A stretch of 64,000 bases of DNA, from contig JAKADC010000005.1 of assembly GCA_021820845.1 (NCBI GenBank), positions 143,990-207,989 of the forward strand, written 5' to 3'. Position 1 is the first letter of the stretch, and every line of letters starts with the position of its first letter. The DNA is from Pseudomonadota bacterium (lineage in GTDB: Bacteria > Pseudomonadota > Gammaproteobacteria > Burkholderiales > Thiobacillaceae). The notes under the pieces were generated by a model that saw nothing but the letters and a program-made list of their open reading frames with translations, was not told where the DNA came from and searched no databases. Made by a program: the position numbers and the translations under genes. Positions 35,301-43,261 of this stretch are shown here, piece by piece.

Positions 35301-35532
35301 CAGCGGGCGCCTGCAGCGACTCGACCGCGTGGTGGAATGCGACGATGCCGTCTGGCTGATCGACTACAAGACCGGCGACGACAGCCGCGCCCTGTCAGAC
35401 CCGCAATTGGCAGACCGCCACGGGGCGCAGCTTGCGGGATATCGATCCCTGCTCGCGGCGCTCTATCCCGCCAAGCCGATCCGCGCCGCGCTGCTGCTGG
35501 CCGACGGGCGGCTGGTTCATCTGGAGACATGA
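32311..35532 (+). CDS. addA: AddA-like UvrD/Rep-family helicase-nuclease
   Basis: A 1073-residue SF1A helicase with a C-terminal nuclease. Motor motifs are EACAGSGKTWLL (Walker A), AITFTRKAAQEM, TFHGWF, LLLDEFQDTNPLQW (motif II), VGDPKQAIYRFRRG, LTIHGAKGLEAPIVWL and YVALTRAEQALIVSG. The last 150 residues contain ARGELFHACLERL, then LDRVVECDDAVWLIDYKTGDD, the RecB-type nuclease core. It forms the break-processing complex with the upstream AddB-like protein. The start is GTG 32311, inside the last codons of addB. RecB is the alternative name, but no recC or recD is adjacent. Confidence 0.9.
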   Translation: MSEPLDYAIALSPVRSSVVEACAGSGKTWLLVSRMLRLLLAGAAPSELLAITFTRKAAQEMTDRLHEWLRLLALEDDATVRAFLRARSVPDDDVEPLLPRARGLLEAVLTAQPEPTVTTFHGWFLDVLKRAPLEAGLPWGAPLLERESQLLNEVRDRLLARWAAAPESAEGIALLALLADIGEHNLRALLKNVAQARAEWWAYSGGMPDPVSHALAQLRPLLHPDLDGDAVAAFWADASMVARVKRVGLALEKGSDAERKKGESLQQALASTDFAGLRKRILKADGGRLANKATRGLLAALAGEADAYLRDYETLEDALEEIARQQTDQRIWQLNRHGLLLGHALITAYQDAKSQQGVIDFTDAEWQACRLLASEEHAPALASKLDARYRHLLLDEFQDTNPLQWQALSTWLLEARGADSDMTVFMVGDPKQAIYRFRRGEARVFGAAAQFLAAHFDARHFTTDMTRRLAPPVVTAINRAFDGVDGFAEHAHAPEKTGRAGALRCLPVRAENAEAAHVATLRNPLLTPQAEAADRAVHAEARQFAQVLRDEVLGRWGVADSGGVRAARASDVMALVRKRTHLHLYERELEAARIPFITSRRGGLLHALEAQDIIVLIETLLLPHAELKLAHALKSPVFGCSDADLLRVFPADEPRGWARLLSLSGEADCPPELLRAARLLPRWRASCGTLPVHDLLDRVYFEGDVEARYAAAVPEAMRPQVAANLRAFMQLALTQDAGRYPTLAGFVRELASLVDDADAAPGEGLAADGENGVRLLTIHGAKGLEAPIVWLLGGSDHQKGETYGVLAPWPPEAARPQHFSLFGRADERGAAREHWFADETRLAQRESDNLLYVALTRAEQALIVSGDAERNAWLARVAAAWQDLDLPAELPPAAVRETDRTAPPPRIEAPPVGQRVAAPVASPMAARGELFHACLERLAPPGRPVDLPALAARLRLDAELGQIESAARALLAQPHLARFFDPAQYLRAHNELALLDGSGRLQRLDRVVECDDAVWLIDYKTGDDSRALSDPQLADRHGAQLAGYRSLLAALYPAKPIRAALLLADGRLVHLET

Positions 35533-36140
35533 ACGTGACCGACAAGCCCTTTTCCGAATCCTGCGTGCAGAACCGCGAGCCGATTCTCGCGATCTTGCGC
35601 GAGGTGTTCGCCGACCGCCGCAACGTGCTGGAAATCGGCAGCGGCACCGGCCAGCACGCCGTGTATTTCGGAGCCGAGCTGCCGCACCTGCGCTGGCAGA
35701 CGGCCGACGTTCCGCAGAACCATGCCGGCATCCGCCTTTGGCTGGCAGAAGCGGGACTGGCCAACGTGTTGCCGCCGCTGGCGCTCGACGTCAACCGGAC
35801 CGACTGGCGCGGTGGCCGCTACGACGCGGTGTTTTCGGCCAATACGCTCCACATCATGGGCTGGCCGGAGGTCGAGAAATTTTTCGACGGCGTGGGCGAG
35901 GTTCTGGAGCCCGGCGGCGTCCTCGCGGTGTACGGGCCCTTCAACTACAACGGCGCCTTCACGTCGGAGAGCAACGCACGTTTCGACGCGTGGCTGAAGG
36001 CGCGCGATCCTGCGTCGGGCGTGCGCGATTTCGAGGCGGTGGACGCGCTGGCGCGCGCGCAGGGGCTGCTTCTGCAGCGGGATGTCGCGATGCCGGCGAA
36101 CAACCGCACGCTCGTATGGCGCCGCGTCGAGGCGCGCTGA
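35529..36140 (+). CDS. DUF938 SAM-dependent methyltransferase
   Basis: A 203-residue Rossmann methyltransferase of the DUF938 family. SAM motif I is VLEIGSGTGQHAVYFG, and the family-specific blocks are PFSESCVQNREPIL at the start, WQTADV, FSANTLHIMGW, YGPFNYNG and PANNRTLVW at the end. Substrate unknown; no membrane or signal region. ATG 35529 overlaps the helicase stop (ATGA), so the three genes form one translation-coupled unit. Confidence 0.88.
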   Translation: MNVTDKPFSESCVQNREPILAILREVFADRRNVLEIGSGTGQHAVYFGAELPHLRWQTADVPQNHAGIRLWLAEAGLANVLPPLALDVNRTDWRGGRYDAVFSANTLHIMGWPEVEKFFDGVGEVLEPGGVLAVYGPFNYNGAFTSESNARFDAWLKARDPASGVRDFEAVDALARAQGLLLQRDVAMPANNRTLVWRRVEAR

Positions 36141-36147
36141 ATTCCGC

Positions 36148-36175
36148 TTTGTCTTGCGGGGGGCTTTGCTATAAC
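36148..36175 (+). promoter_or_regulatory. Candidate sigma-70 promoter
   Basis: TTTGTC (36148-36153) and TATAAC (36170-36175) are 16 bases apart, 28 bases before the start codon of the 111-residue protein. Only the -10 element is strong. Confidence 0.35.
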
Positions 36176-36203
36176 AAAACCATCGTGAAGTTGGGGAACG
36201 CGC

Positions 36204-36539
36204 ATGCGCATCGCCGAATTGATCCAGCGCTGGGGCCAGGAGGGGCACGCGCGCGCGGACGTGCGCGCCTACACCGTTCATCTGCCGCTAAGGGATGCTG
36301 CGCGCATCGAGGCATTGCACGTGATGTACCCCGGGCGCAGTGACTCCCAGTTGATGGCCGACCTGATTCGCGCCGCCCTCGACGAGCTGGAGGTGGCCAT
36401 GCCCTATATACCGGGCAATCGCGTCATCGCCGAAGACGACTACGGCGATCCGATCTACGAAGATCTCGGCCCGACGCCGCAGTTCTACTCGCTCTCGCAC
36501 GAAATCCTGCGCAAGCTGGCCGCGCCGCTCGACAAATAG
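36204..36539 (+). CDS. Small conserved proteobacterial protein, function unknown (111 residues)
   Basis: A soluble 111-residue protein opening MRIAELIQRWGQEG. A central helix pair (AARIEALHVMYPGRSDSQLMADLIRAALDELE) resembles a ribbon-helix-helix arrangement, and the conserved-looking tail is PYIPGNRVIAEDD, YEDLGPTPQFYSLSHE. Homologues in other proteobacteria have been labelled as pilus-tip components, but I see no export signal to support that. It stands between the DUF938 gene and argJ with its own promoter candidate. DNA binding is possible but unproven. Confidence 0.7.
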   Translation: MRIAELIQRWGQEGHARADVRAYTVHLPLRDAARIEALHVMYPGRSDSQLMADLIRAALDELEVAMPYIPGNRVIAEDDYGDPIYEDLGPTPQFYSLSHEILRKLAAPLDK

Positions 36540-36630
36540 CGGGATCGCGCTTCCTTGAACGGCGGCGGATTGCGCCTGTTCGGCGCCGTGCGCGCATAGA
36601 ATAACGGCTTTCCCGTTCCTGCCCGCCGCC

Positions 36631-37857
36631 ATGCCCGTCAATCTTGCCGCTCCCGACCCCGCATCCCTGCTCCCGATTGCCGGCCTCCGGCTCGGCATCG
36701 CCTCCGCGGGTATCAAGAAACCGGGACGGCGCGACCTGACGCTGATCGAACTCGGACCAGGCAGCCAGGTCGCCGGCGTGTTCACGCAGAACCGCTTCTG
36801 CGCCGCGCCGGTCACGCTGTGCAGGCAGCACCTTGCGCACGGCGGCATTCGCGCGCTGGTGATCAACACCGGCAATGCCAACGCCGGCACCGGCGAAGAA
36901 GGCCTTGCCCGCGCGCACCGCACCTGCGAGGCGGTGGCGGGGCTGATCGGCTGCGCGGCGGAAAACGTGCTGCCCTTTTCCACCGGCGTCATCCTGGAGC
37001 CGCTGCCGATCGACAGGATCCTGGCGGCGCTGCCCGCGGCCCAGGCCGATCTCGCGCCGGACCGCTGGAGCGAGGCCGCGCACGCCATCATGACGACCGA
37101 CATCGTCGCCAAGGGCGCGTCGCGCCAGGCTCGGGTGGGCAGCGCGACGGTGACGGTGACCGGGATCGCCAAGGGCTCCGGCATGATCCATCCCAACATG
37201 GCGACCATGCTGGGCTTCGTCGCGACCGACGCGGCGCTCGCGCCCGCTCTGATGCAGCGGCTGGTGAAGGAAGTGGCCGACGTGTCGTTCAACTGCGTCA
37301 CCGTCGACGGCGACACCTCCACCAACGACAGCTTCATTCTGATCGCGACCGGCCAGGCCGGGAACGCCGAGATCGGCGACGCGGCGGGCGCCGATTACGC
37401 CGCGCTCAAGGACGCGCTGAGCGAGGTGGCCATCGAACTCGCGCAGGCGATGGCGCGTGACGGAGAAGGCGCGACCAAGTTCATCACGGTGACGGTCGAA
37501 GGCGGCCGCGACCGCTCCGAATGCAAGCAGATCGCCTATGCCATCGCGCGCTCGCCGCTGGTCAAGACGGCGTTCTTCGCGAGCGACCCCAACCTCGGCC
37601 GGATTCTCGCGGCGATCGGCTACGCGGGCGTGGCCGACCTCGACGTCAACGCGCTCAAGGTCTATCTGGGCGACGTGCTCGTCGCCGAAAACGGCGGCCG
37701 CGCTGCCAGCTATTCGGAGGCGCAGGGCGCGGCGGTGATGGCGCAATCCGAGATCACGGTCCGCGTCGTGCTCCACCGGGGCAGCGTGAACGCCACCGTC
37801 TGGACCTGCGATTTTTCCTACGACTACGTCAAGATCAACGCGGAATACCGCACCTGA
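36631..37857 (+). CDS. argJ: Bifunctional ornithine acetyltransferase / N-acetylglutamate synthase
   Basis: ArgJ transfers the acetyl group from N-acetylornithine to glutamate in the cyclic arginine pathway, and may also make N-acetylglutamate from acetyl-CoA. The product is 408 residues. The self-cleavage site is in [10 protein letters not shown] with nucleophile Thr192, preceded by KGSGMI. Other blocks are [40 protein letters not shown] and the end [15 protein letters not shown]. It stands alone; arg neighbours are absent. Confidence 0.95.
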   Translation: MPVNLAAPDPASLLPIAGLRLGIASAGIKKPGRRDLTLIELGPGSQVAGVFTQNRFCAAPVTLCRQHLAHGGIRALVINTGNANAGTGEEGLARAHRTCEAVAGLIGCAAENVLPFSTGVILEPLPIDRILAALPAAQADLAPDRWSEAAHAIMTTDIVAKGASRQARVGSATVTVTGIAKGSGMIHPNMATMLGFVATDAALAPALMQRLVKEVADVSFNCVTVDGDTSTNDSFILIATGQAGNAEIGDAAGADYAALKDALSEVAIELAQAMARDGEGATKFITVTVEGGRDRSECKQIAYAIARSPLVKTAFFASDPNLGRILAAIGYAGVADLDVNALKVYLGDVLVAENGGRAASYSEAQGAAVMAQSEITVRVVLHRGSVNATVWTCDFSYDYVKINAEYRT

Positions 37858-37950
37858 GACCGGTCTTGTCGGTCCGCCCGCCGCTGAATCGCGGCCGGCG
37901 CGCCGGTTGCCTTTGTCGGCTGAAACCTCAATTTTTCCCGAGCCAGCGGC

Positions 37951-37956
37951 TAGAAT
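37951..37956 (+). promoter_or_regulatory. -10-like element 6 bases before a start codon
   Basis: TAGAAT ends 6 bases before ATG 37963. If used, transcription would begin at or next to the start codon, giving a leaderless messenger. No good -35 was found. Confidence 0.3.
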
Positions 37957-37962
37957 CTCCGG

Positions 37963-38802
37963 ATGACCGATCTCGCCGACCTGATTCCGCGCATCGAACG
38001 GCTGCTCGACCGTCTCGATCCGCCGCCCACCTTGCGCGACCTCGACTGGAAAACCGTCCGCGCGGCGCGCTGGGCCGCGCAGTCGGCCGAACTCAAGCCC
38101 ATCCTCCACCCCCAGCGCGTCGCGCTCAGGGATCTGCTGGCGATCGACGACCAGAAGCGGGAGGTCGAGGCCAACACGCGCCAGTTCGTCGCCGGCAAAC
38201 CCGCCAACAACGTGCTGCTGACCGGCGCGCGTGGCTGCGGCAAGTCTTCGCTGGTGAAGGCGGTGCACGCCAAATACGCGCCCAAGGGGCTGCGCCTGAT
38301 CGAGGTGGACAAGGCCGGATTGCCGGACCTGCCCAACCTGTTCGACCTGCTGGCGGATGCCGATCACCGCTTCATCGTCTTCATCGACGACCTCACGTTT
38401 GCCGAGCACGAGCCGGGCTACGCGAGCCTCAAGGCCGCGCTCGACGGCTCGCTCGCCGGGCCGTCCGACAACGTGCTGATCTACGCGACCAGCAATCGTC
38501 GTCATCTGATGCCCGAATACATGGCGGAAAACCTGGAAACGAGGCATCTCGGCGGCGAAGTGCATCCGGGCGAGGCAATCGAGGAAAAGATCTCGCTGTC
38601 CGATCGCTTCGGGCTGTGGGTGCCGTTTCACGGCATGGCCCAGGACACCTACCTCGCCATCGCGCGACACTGGGCGGCGACGCTGGGCGCGCCCGCCGAC
38701 GACGGCTTCGAGCGCGCGGCACTGCAATGGTCGCTCGGCCGCGGTGCGCGCAACGGCCGCGTGGCATGGCAATTCGCGCGCGACTGGGCGGGCAAACGAT
38801 GA
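37963..38802 (+). CDS. DUF815 AAA+ family ATPase
   Basis: A 279-residue ATPase of the DUF815 family. Walker A is LLTGARGCGKSSL, Walker B FIVFIDDLTF, and sensor I YATSNRRHLMPEYM. The N-terminal segment HPQRVALRDLLAIDDQKREVEANTRQF and the DRFGLWVPFHGMAQDTYL block are family-specific. No membrane helices. The role is unknown. The stop overlaps the ATG of the Nudix-ThiE gene (ATGA), so the two are coupled; no ribosome site is visible before ATG 37963, consistent with the promoter element very close upstream. Confidence 0.88.
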   Translation: MTDLADLIPRIERLLDRLDPPPTLRDLDWKTVRAARWAAQSAELKPILHPQRVALRDLLAIDDQKREVEANTRQFVAGKPANNVLLTGARGCGKSSLVKAVHAKYAPKGLRLIEVDKAGLPDLPNLFDLLADADHRFIVFIDDLTFAEHEPGYASLKAALDGSLAGPSDNVLIYATSNRRHLMPEYMAENLETRHLGGEVHPGEAIEEKISLSDRFGLWVPFHGMAQDTYLAIARHWAATLGAPADDGFERAALQWSLGRGARNGRVAWQFARDWAGKR

Positions 38803-39740
38803 GCCTCGCTTCCATCATCGAAGTCGCGGCCGCGGTCCTCACGCAGCAGGACGGCCGCGTGCTGCTCGCACAGCGGCCCGCCGGCAAGGCCTACGCCGGT
38901 TATTGGGAATTCCCCGGCGGCAAGGTCGAGCCGGGCGAGTCGCTCGACGCGGCGCTGGTCCGCGAACTGCACGAGGAACTCGGGATCGCCGTCACGCACG
39001 CATGCCGCTGGATCACGCGCGTGTTCGAATATCCCCACGCCACGGTGCGGCTCAATTTCTTCCGCGTCTTCGACTGGCAGGGCACGCCGCACCCGCACGA
39101 GGGGCAGATTTTTTCCTGGCAGCGGCCCGACGCGGTCGAGGTCACGCCGCTCCTGCCGGCCAATTTCCCCATCGTCAAGGCGTTGTCGCTGCCGCCGGTG
39201 CTGGGCATATCCAACGCCGAGGCGCTCGGCATGGACAGCTTCCTGGCGCGCCTGGACGTCGCGCTCGCCGACGGCCTGCGGCTGATCCAGGTGCGCGACA
39301 AGACGCTGCCGGACGACGAGCGCCTGCATCTGGCGCGCGAGGTCGTGCGCCGCGCGCGTCCCCACGGCGCGCGCGTGCTCGTCAACGGGCCCCTGGAGCT
39401 GGCCCGCGCGGCCGGCGCCGACGGCATCCACCTCGACGCGTCGGCCGCCGCGCGGCTGACGGTGCGGCCCGATTGCGAATGGGTCGGCGTGTCGTGCCAC
39501 GACGCCGGGGAACTGGCGCAGGCCGCGGCGCTGGGCGCGGATTTTTCCCTGCTGTCGCCGGTATTGCCGACGCTCACGCATCCGGGCGCCGCGACGCTCG
39601 GCTGGGAGGTTTTTTCGGCACTCGCGGCCGCCAGCCCGATTCCCGTGTACGGCCTCGGCGGGCTCGGACGCGATAACGTGGCGCTGGCGCAATCGCACGG
39701 TGCGCACGGCGTGGCGCTGCTGCGGGGTGCCTGGACGTGA
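38799..39740 (+). CDS. MutT-type Nudix hydrolase fused to a ThiE-like domain
   Basis: A 313-residue fusion. Residues about 1-135 are a MutT Nudix domain with the full box GGKVEPGESLDAALVRELHEELG, expected to hydrolyse 8-oxo-dGTP and protect DNA. Residues about 145-313 are a thiamine-phosphate-synthase-like barrel (LIQVRDKTLPDDERL, ADGIHLDASA, VSCHDAGELAQA, YGLGGL). The Mg-binding acidic residues of ThiE (the NDD and GQ(E/D)D positions) are replaced here by NGP and DASA, so TMP synthase activity is doubtful. The fusion is known in beta/gammaproteobacteria. The start overlaps the DUF815 gene, and the stop overlaps the next GTG. Confidence 0.9.
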   Translation: MSLASIIEVAAAVLTQQDGRVLLAQRPAGKAYAGYWEFPGGKVEPGESLDAALVRELHEELGIAVTHACRWITRVFEYPHATVRLNFFRVFDWQGTPHPHEGQIFSWQRPDAVEVTPLLPANFPIVKALSLPPVLGISNAEALGMDSFLARLDVALADGLRLIQVRDKTLPDDERLHLAREVVRRARPHGARVLVNGPLELARAAGADGIHLDASAAARLTVRPDCEWVGVSCHDAGELAQAAALGADFSLLSPVLPTLTHPGAATLGWEVFSALAAASPIPVYGLGGLGRDNVALAQSHGAHGVALLRGAWT

Positions 39741-40207
39741 AGCCACCCGGAGATCCGGCAGGGACCGGCGCCGCTCGTCCGTTGGCTTATCGCCTGCGGG
39801 TGTGGATGCCGCTTTTGCTCGCCCTCACGCTGGCGGCGATCGCGGTGGCCGGCTACTGGCTGAGCCGACCGGCGAAGGCGCAGGTCATCGCCTGCGCGGA
39901 TCCGCAGGCGGGGTGTACCTTCAGCCATCACGGGACGAGCGCCAGCCTGCGCTTTTCCACCCGCCCCACGCCCTTGAAGGCGTTCGACCTGAACGTCGAT
40001 GTCCCGGGTGCGGCGCGGGTGAGTGCCGAATTCCAGATGAACGGCATGGAAATGGGCTTCAATCGCTACGACCTGTCGCCCACGGGGGGCGGGACGACGT
40101 TCGCGTCGAGCGTCACCCTGCCCGTATGCGTAAGCGGACGGCGCGACTGGACGCTCTACCTCGAGATCGACGGGACGCATTATGCGTTGCCCTTCAGTAC
40201 CCGCTGA
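39737..40207 (+). CDS. Membrane-anchored periplasmic protein of unknown function (156 residues)
   Basis: Start GTG 39737 overlaps the upstream stop (GTGA). One N-terminal transmembrane helix (WMPLLLALTLAAIAVAGYWL) is followed by a roughly 115-residue periplasmic beta-rich domain with a cysteine pair (IACADPQAGCTF) and a third cysteine (LPVCVSGRRDW). The segment FNRYDLSP next to MNGMEMG recalls FixH/YtkA-like beta domains, but the match is too weak to name. It is the last gene of the coupled DUF815-Nudix unit. Confidence 0.75.
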   Translation: MKPPGDPAGTGAARPLAYRLRVWMPLLLALTLAAIAVAGYWLSRPAKAQVIACADPQAGCTFSHHGTSASLRFSTRPTPLKAFDLNVDVPGAARVSAEFQMNGMEMGFNRYDLSPTGGGTTFASSVTLPVCVSGRRDWTLYLEIDGTHYALPFSTR

Positions 40208-40220
40208 AACTGTCCGTACA

Positions 40221-40249
40221 TGTTAGGGTCATAAAGCTGGGCCTATAAT
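40221..40249 (+). promoter_or_regulatory. Candidate phoU promoter
   Basis: A perfect TATAAT (40244-40249) lies 17 bases after a poor -35 (TGTTAG, 40221-40226), 31 bases before the phoU ATG. CTGTCCG at 40210-40216 resembles one half of a PhoB box (CTGTCAT); the second half is not convincing. Confidence 0.45.
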
Positions 40250-40280
40250 CAGAGACGAGAAACTGGAGGGACTGATAAAA

Positions 40281-40982
40281 ATGCCAACGGAACACACCTA
40301 CAAGCAGTTTGACGCCGAGCTGGAAGCCGTGCGCGCCAACGTGCTGAAAATGGGTGGCCTGGTCGAGGAACAGATCGTGAACGCCATCGAGGCGCTCATC
40401 CAGGGCGACATGAAGCTCGCCGATCAGGTGGATGCCAACGATCACAACGTCAACGCGCTGGAAGTGGCCATCGACGAGGACTGCACGCACATCATCGCGC
40501 GGCGCCAGCCCACCGCGTCCGACCTGCGCATGGTGATGATGGTGGTCAAGACCATCACCGATCTCGAACGCATCGGCGACGAGGCCGCCAAGATCGCCCG
40601 CATGGCGCGGCTGATCCACCAGACCGAGCGCATCAGCCTGCCGCGCTTTTCCGAAGTCAAGTACATGGGCGATCTGGTGCTCGACATGTTGCGCAAGGCG
40701 CTCGACAGCTTTGCCCGCCTGGACGCCACCAAGGCGGTCGAGATCGCTCGCCAGGATCAGGCGGTGGACGAGGAGTTCCGCCTCAACCTGCGCCACCTCA
40801 TCACCTTCATGATGGAGGACCCGCGCACGATTTCGGTCTTCATCGACATCCTGTTCGTCACCAAGGCGATCGAGCGGATGGGCGACCACGCGAAGAACAT
40901 GTCGGAATACGTGGTGTACATGGTGAAGGGCAAGGACGTGCGCCACACGTCGCTGGAGGAAATCGAGAAGGAAGTCCTCTAG
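40281..40982 (+). CDS. phoU: Phosphate-specific transport system accessory protein PhoU
   Basis: PhoU links the Pst transporter to the PhoR kinase and restrains the Pho regulon. The product is 233 residues in two three-helix bundles with metal-binding E/DxxxD repeats (ITDLERIGDEAAKIAR; AIERMGDHAKNMSEYVV). The ribosome site GGAGG is 12 bases before ATG 40281. Unlike the common pstSCAB-phoU operon it is alone here, with its own promoter candidate and terminator. Confidence 0.95.
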   Translation: MPTEHTYKQFDAELEAVRANVLKMGGLVEEQIVNAIEALIQGDMKLADQVDANDHNVNALEVAIDEDCTHIIARRQPTASDLRMVMMVVKTITDLERIGDEAAKIARMARLIHQTERISLPRFSEVKYMGDLVLDMLRKALDSFARLDATKAVEIARQDQAVDEEFRLNLRHLITFMMEDPRTISVFIDILFVTKAIERMGDHAKNMSEYVVYMVKGKDVRHTSLEEIEKEVL

Positions 40983-40996
40983 ACGCGACGACGCCT

Positions 40997-41036
40997 TCCA
41001 TGAAAAACGGGCGCCGCGGCGCCCGTTTTTCATGGA
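40997..41036. terminator. Bidirectional intrinsic terminator, perfect 40-base palindrome
   Basis: A symmetric sequence centred at 41016/41017: A-run, ACGGGCGCC, GC, GGCGCCCGT, T-run. It gives a GC stem followed by five T residues in both directions and serves the convergent phoU and yggX transcripts. Confidence 0.9.
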
Positions 41037-41047
41037 TGCGAAGGTGC

Positions 41048-41323
41048 TTACTTGCTGGGCGGCACGTATCCCGCCGCGACGTCGACGCTGCCGCCGCCGA
41101 AAAAGTAACGGTCCATCTGCTCCATCAGGTACGCGCGCGCCTGCGGATCCGCCAGGTTGAGGCGGTTTTCGTTGATGAGCATGGTCTGGTGGCGCTGCCA
41201 GCCGCCCCAGGCTTCCTTCGACACGTTCTCGAATATCTTCTTGCCCAGCTCGCCCGGCACAGGCTGGAAGGCCAGGCCTTCGGCTTCGCGTCCGAGCTTC
41301 ACACAATTCACCATGCGCGTCAT
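41048..41323 (-). CDS. yggX: Probable Fe(2+)-trafficking protein YggX
   Basis: A 91-residue protein with the family core: one cysteine in [45 protein letters not shown] and a final GYVPP. It protects iron-sulfur clusters against oxidation in enterobacteria. GGAG lies 7 bases before ATG 41323; in-frame sequence further upstream overlaps the TPR gene. It follows the TPR gene by 23 bases and ends at the shared palindromic terminator. Confidence 0.95.
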   Translation of the reverse strand: MTRMVNCVKLGREAEGLAFQPVPGELGKKIFENVSKEAWGGWQRHQTMLINENRLNLADPQARAYLMEQMDRYFFGGGSVDVAAGYVPPSK

Positions 41324-41346
41324 TTCCTGCTCCTTCGATTCAATAT

Positions 41347-41682
41347 TCAGTCGTCCGATTTTAACCCAAGCCGCTTCTCTATTCGCCTTGCGAACACGGT
41401 CATTTCCTTGGCCGCCTGCTTGTCGCCACGCGCCTCGGCGACGGCGATGCCCTGCCGGTACGCCGCCAGCGCGTCGTTCCACGCCTCGGCCTCGGCCAGC
41501 GCCTTGCCCAGGAGCTTCCATGCCGCCGAATACTTCGGATCGTGCTCGACGGCACGGCGCAAATGCTCGGCGGCCGTCCGCGCCTCGCCCAGCTTGAGGT
41601 ACTCGTTGCCCAGCGCGTATCGCAGCATGGCGTTGTCGCGGCCGGCTGCGAGCATGGCAAGGAAGTTTTCGGGTCCGGACAT
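41347..41682 (-). CDS. Small tetratricopeptide-repeat protein (111 residues)
   Basis: A soluble protein with about two TPR units: [20 protein letters not shown] and [20 protein letters not shown], then [19 protein letters not shown]. It probably acts as a small protein-protein adaptor. No signal peptide. It directly precedes yggX on the minus strand (23-base gap) and may be co-transcribed. The 118 bases between it and trkH hold nothing I can identify. Confidence 0.85.
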   Translation of the reverse strand: MSGPENFLAMLAAGRDNAMLRYALGNEYLKLGEARTAAEHLRRAVEHDPKYSAAWKLLGKALAEAEAWNDALAAYRQGIAVAEARGDKQAAKEMTVFARRIEKRLGLKSDD

Positions 41683-41800
41683 TCAGGTCACGCGATGATC
41701 GTGAGGAATTCGGGTTTGCAGGGAAGTTTCACGGGGCCGATCCAGTGATTCATAGACCGGACCGGGCAAAGTTTCCACAAGGACGTCCGGCGAGATGCGC

Positions 41801-43258
41801 TCACGCACGCCAGAACGTCCGCGTGAACAGCACGAACACCGTCATCAGCTCGAGCCGCCCGAGCAGCATCGTGAACGTGCAGACCCAGGTCTGGAAGTCG
41901 TTCAGCACGCTGTAGTTGGTCGCGGGCCCGACCTGATTCAATCCGGGGCCGGCGTTGTTGATGCAGGCGATGATGGCGGAAAAGGCAGAAACGAAGTCCA
42001 GCCCGCTCGCCACCAGGATCAGGGTCAGGGCGAGAACGCTGCTGATGTAGAGCATCACGAACACCTGCACGGCGAACGCCACCTGGTTGGACACCGGAAG
42101 CCCGCCCACCTTGATCGGCAGCACCGCGGTGGGGTGGATCTGCCGCTGCAGTTCGCGCTGGCTTTGCTTGAACATCAGCAGGCTGCGGATCATCTTGATG
42201 CCGCCGCCGGTCGAGCCCGAACTGACCGTCACGCAACTCAGGAGCAGCATCCAAAGCGGCACGAAAAACGGCCAGCGATTGAAGTCGGCGCTGGCGAAGC
42301 CGCAATCCGTCGCCAGCGAAACCAGGTTGAAGCTGACGTGGCGCAGCGCGGTCCAGTAGCTCGGATAGATTCCCGCGTGCCATACGTAAAGCGCTGCGGC
42401 GATGCAGCTGACCAGCACCAGCACCAGCATGGGCAGCACTTCCGGATCGGCCCGGTAGGCCCGCAGGCTGCGGCTGCGGAAGGCCAGGAAGTGCGTGGCG
42501 AAGTTCATCGCGGCGAGCAGCATGAAAACGATCAGGACGGCTTCGATCGCGGGGGAATCGAAGTAGCCGACGCTGGCGTCGTGCGTCGAGAAGCCGCCCA
42601 GTCCCATGGCCGAAAAGGCGTGGCAGACGGCGTCGAACCAGTTCATTCCGGCGAGCTTGAGCGCCACGATGCAGGCCGCGGTAATCGCGGCGTAAACCAG
42701 CCAGAGCGACTTGGCCGTATCCGCGATTCGCGGCGTCAGCTTCGAGTCCTTCATGGGTCCCGGCGTTTCGGCCTTGAAGAGCTGGCGTCCGCCGATTCCC
42801 AGCATGGGAAGAATGGCCACCGCGAGCACGATGATGCCCATCCCGCCGAGCCAGTTGAGCAGGTGCCGCCACAGGTTGATGGAACGCGGCAGCGCGTCCA
42901 GGCCCGACAGGACCGTCGCGCCGGTCGTCGACAGGCCCGAAGCGGTTTCGAAATACGCGTCGGTGAAACTCAGTCCGGGCAGGAAATTCAGCAGGGGCAG
43001 GGTGGCGAAGGCGGGGAGCACAGCCCATACCAGGACCACCAGGAGGAAGCCGTCGCGGGTCTGCAGCTCGCGCTTGTTGTGGCGGGTAAAAAGCCAGGTC
43101 AGCAGGCCCGAGCCGAAGGTGATCAGGAAGGCCTCGTCGTAGGCATGCAGCGCCGCATCCTGCCAGACGAAGGCGACGCCCAGCGGCAGCAGCATGGTGA
43201 AGGCGAAAATCAGCACCACCAGACCCAGCACGTGCAGGATAGGAAGGATGCGGCGCAT
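41801..43258 (-). CDS. trkH: Trk system potassium uptake protein TrkH
   Basis: The potassium-translocating membrane subunit, 485 residues. Four pore-loop repeats carry the selectivity glycines, visible for example in SGLSTTGATVL, FSAMGLGGFSTHD, GSTGGGIKMIRSL and INNAGPGLNQVGP. Many hydrophobic helices. It works with the NAD/ATP-binding TrkA encoded 3 bases upstream. It is the last gene of the nine-gene minus-strand run beginning at def. Confidence 0.95.
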   Translation of the reverse strand: MRRILPILHVLGLVVLIFAFTMLLPLGVAFVWQDAALHAYDEAFLITFGSGLLTWLFTRHNKRELQTRDGFLLVVLVWAVLPAFATLPLLNFLPGLSFTDAYFETASGLSTTGATVLSGLDALPRSINLWRHLLNWLGGMGIIVLAVAILPMLGIGGRQLFKAETPGPMKDSKLTPRIADTAKSLWLVYAAITAACIVALKLAGMNWFDAVCHAFSAMGLGGFSTHDASVGYFDSPAIEAVLIVFMLLAAMNFATHFLAFRSRSLRAYRADPEVLPMLVLVLVSCIAAALYVWHAGIYPSYWTALRHVSFNLVSLATDCGFASADFNRWPFFVPLWMLLLSCVTVSSGSTGGGIKMIRSLLMFKQSQRELQRQIHPTAVLPIKVGGLPVSNQVAFAVQVFVMLYISSVLALTLILVASGLDFVSAFSAIIACINNAGPGLNQVGPATNYSVLNDFQTWVCTFTMLLGRLELMTVFVLFTRTFWRA

Positions 43259-43261
43259 GGT

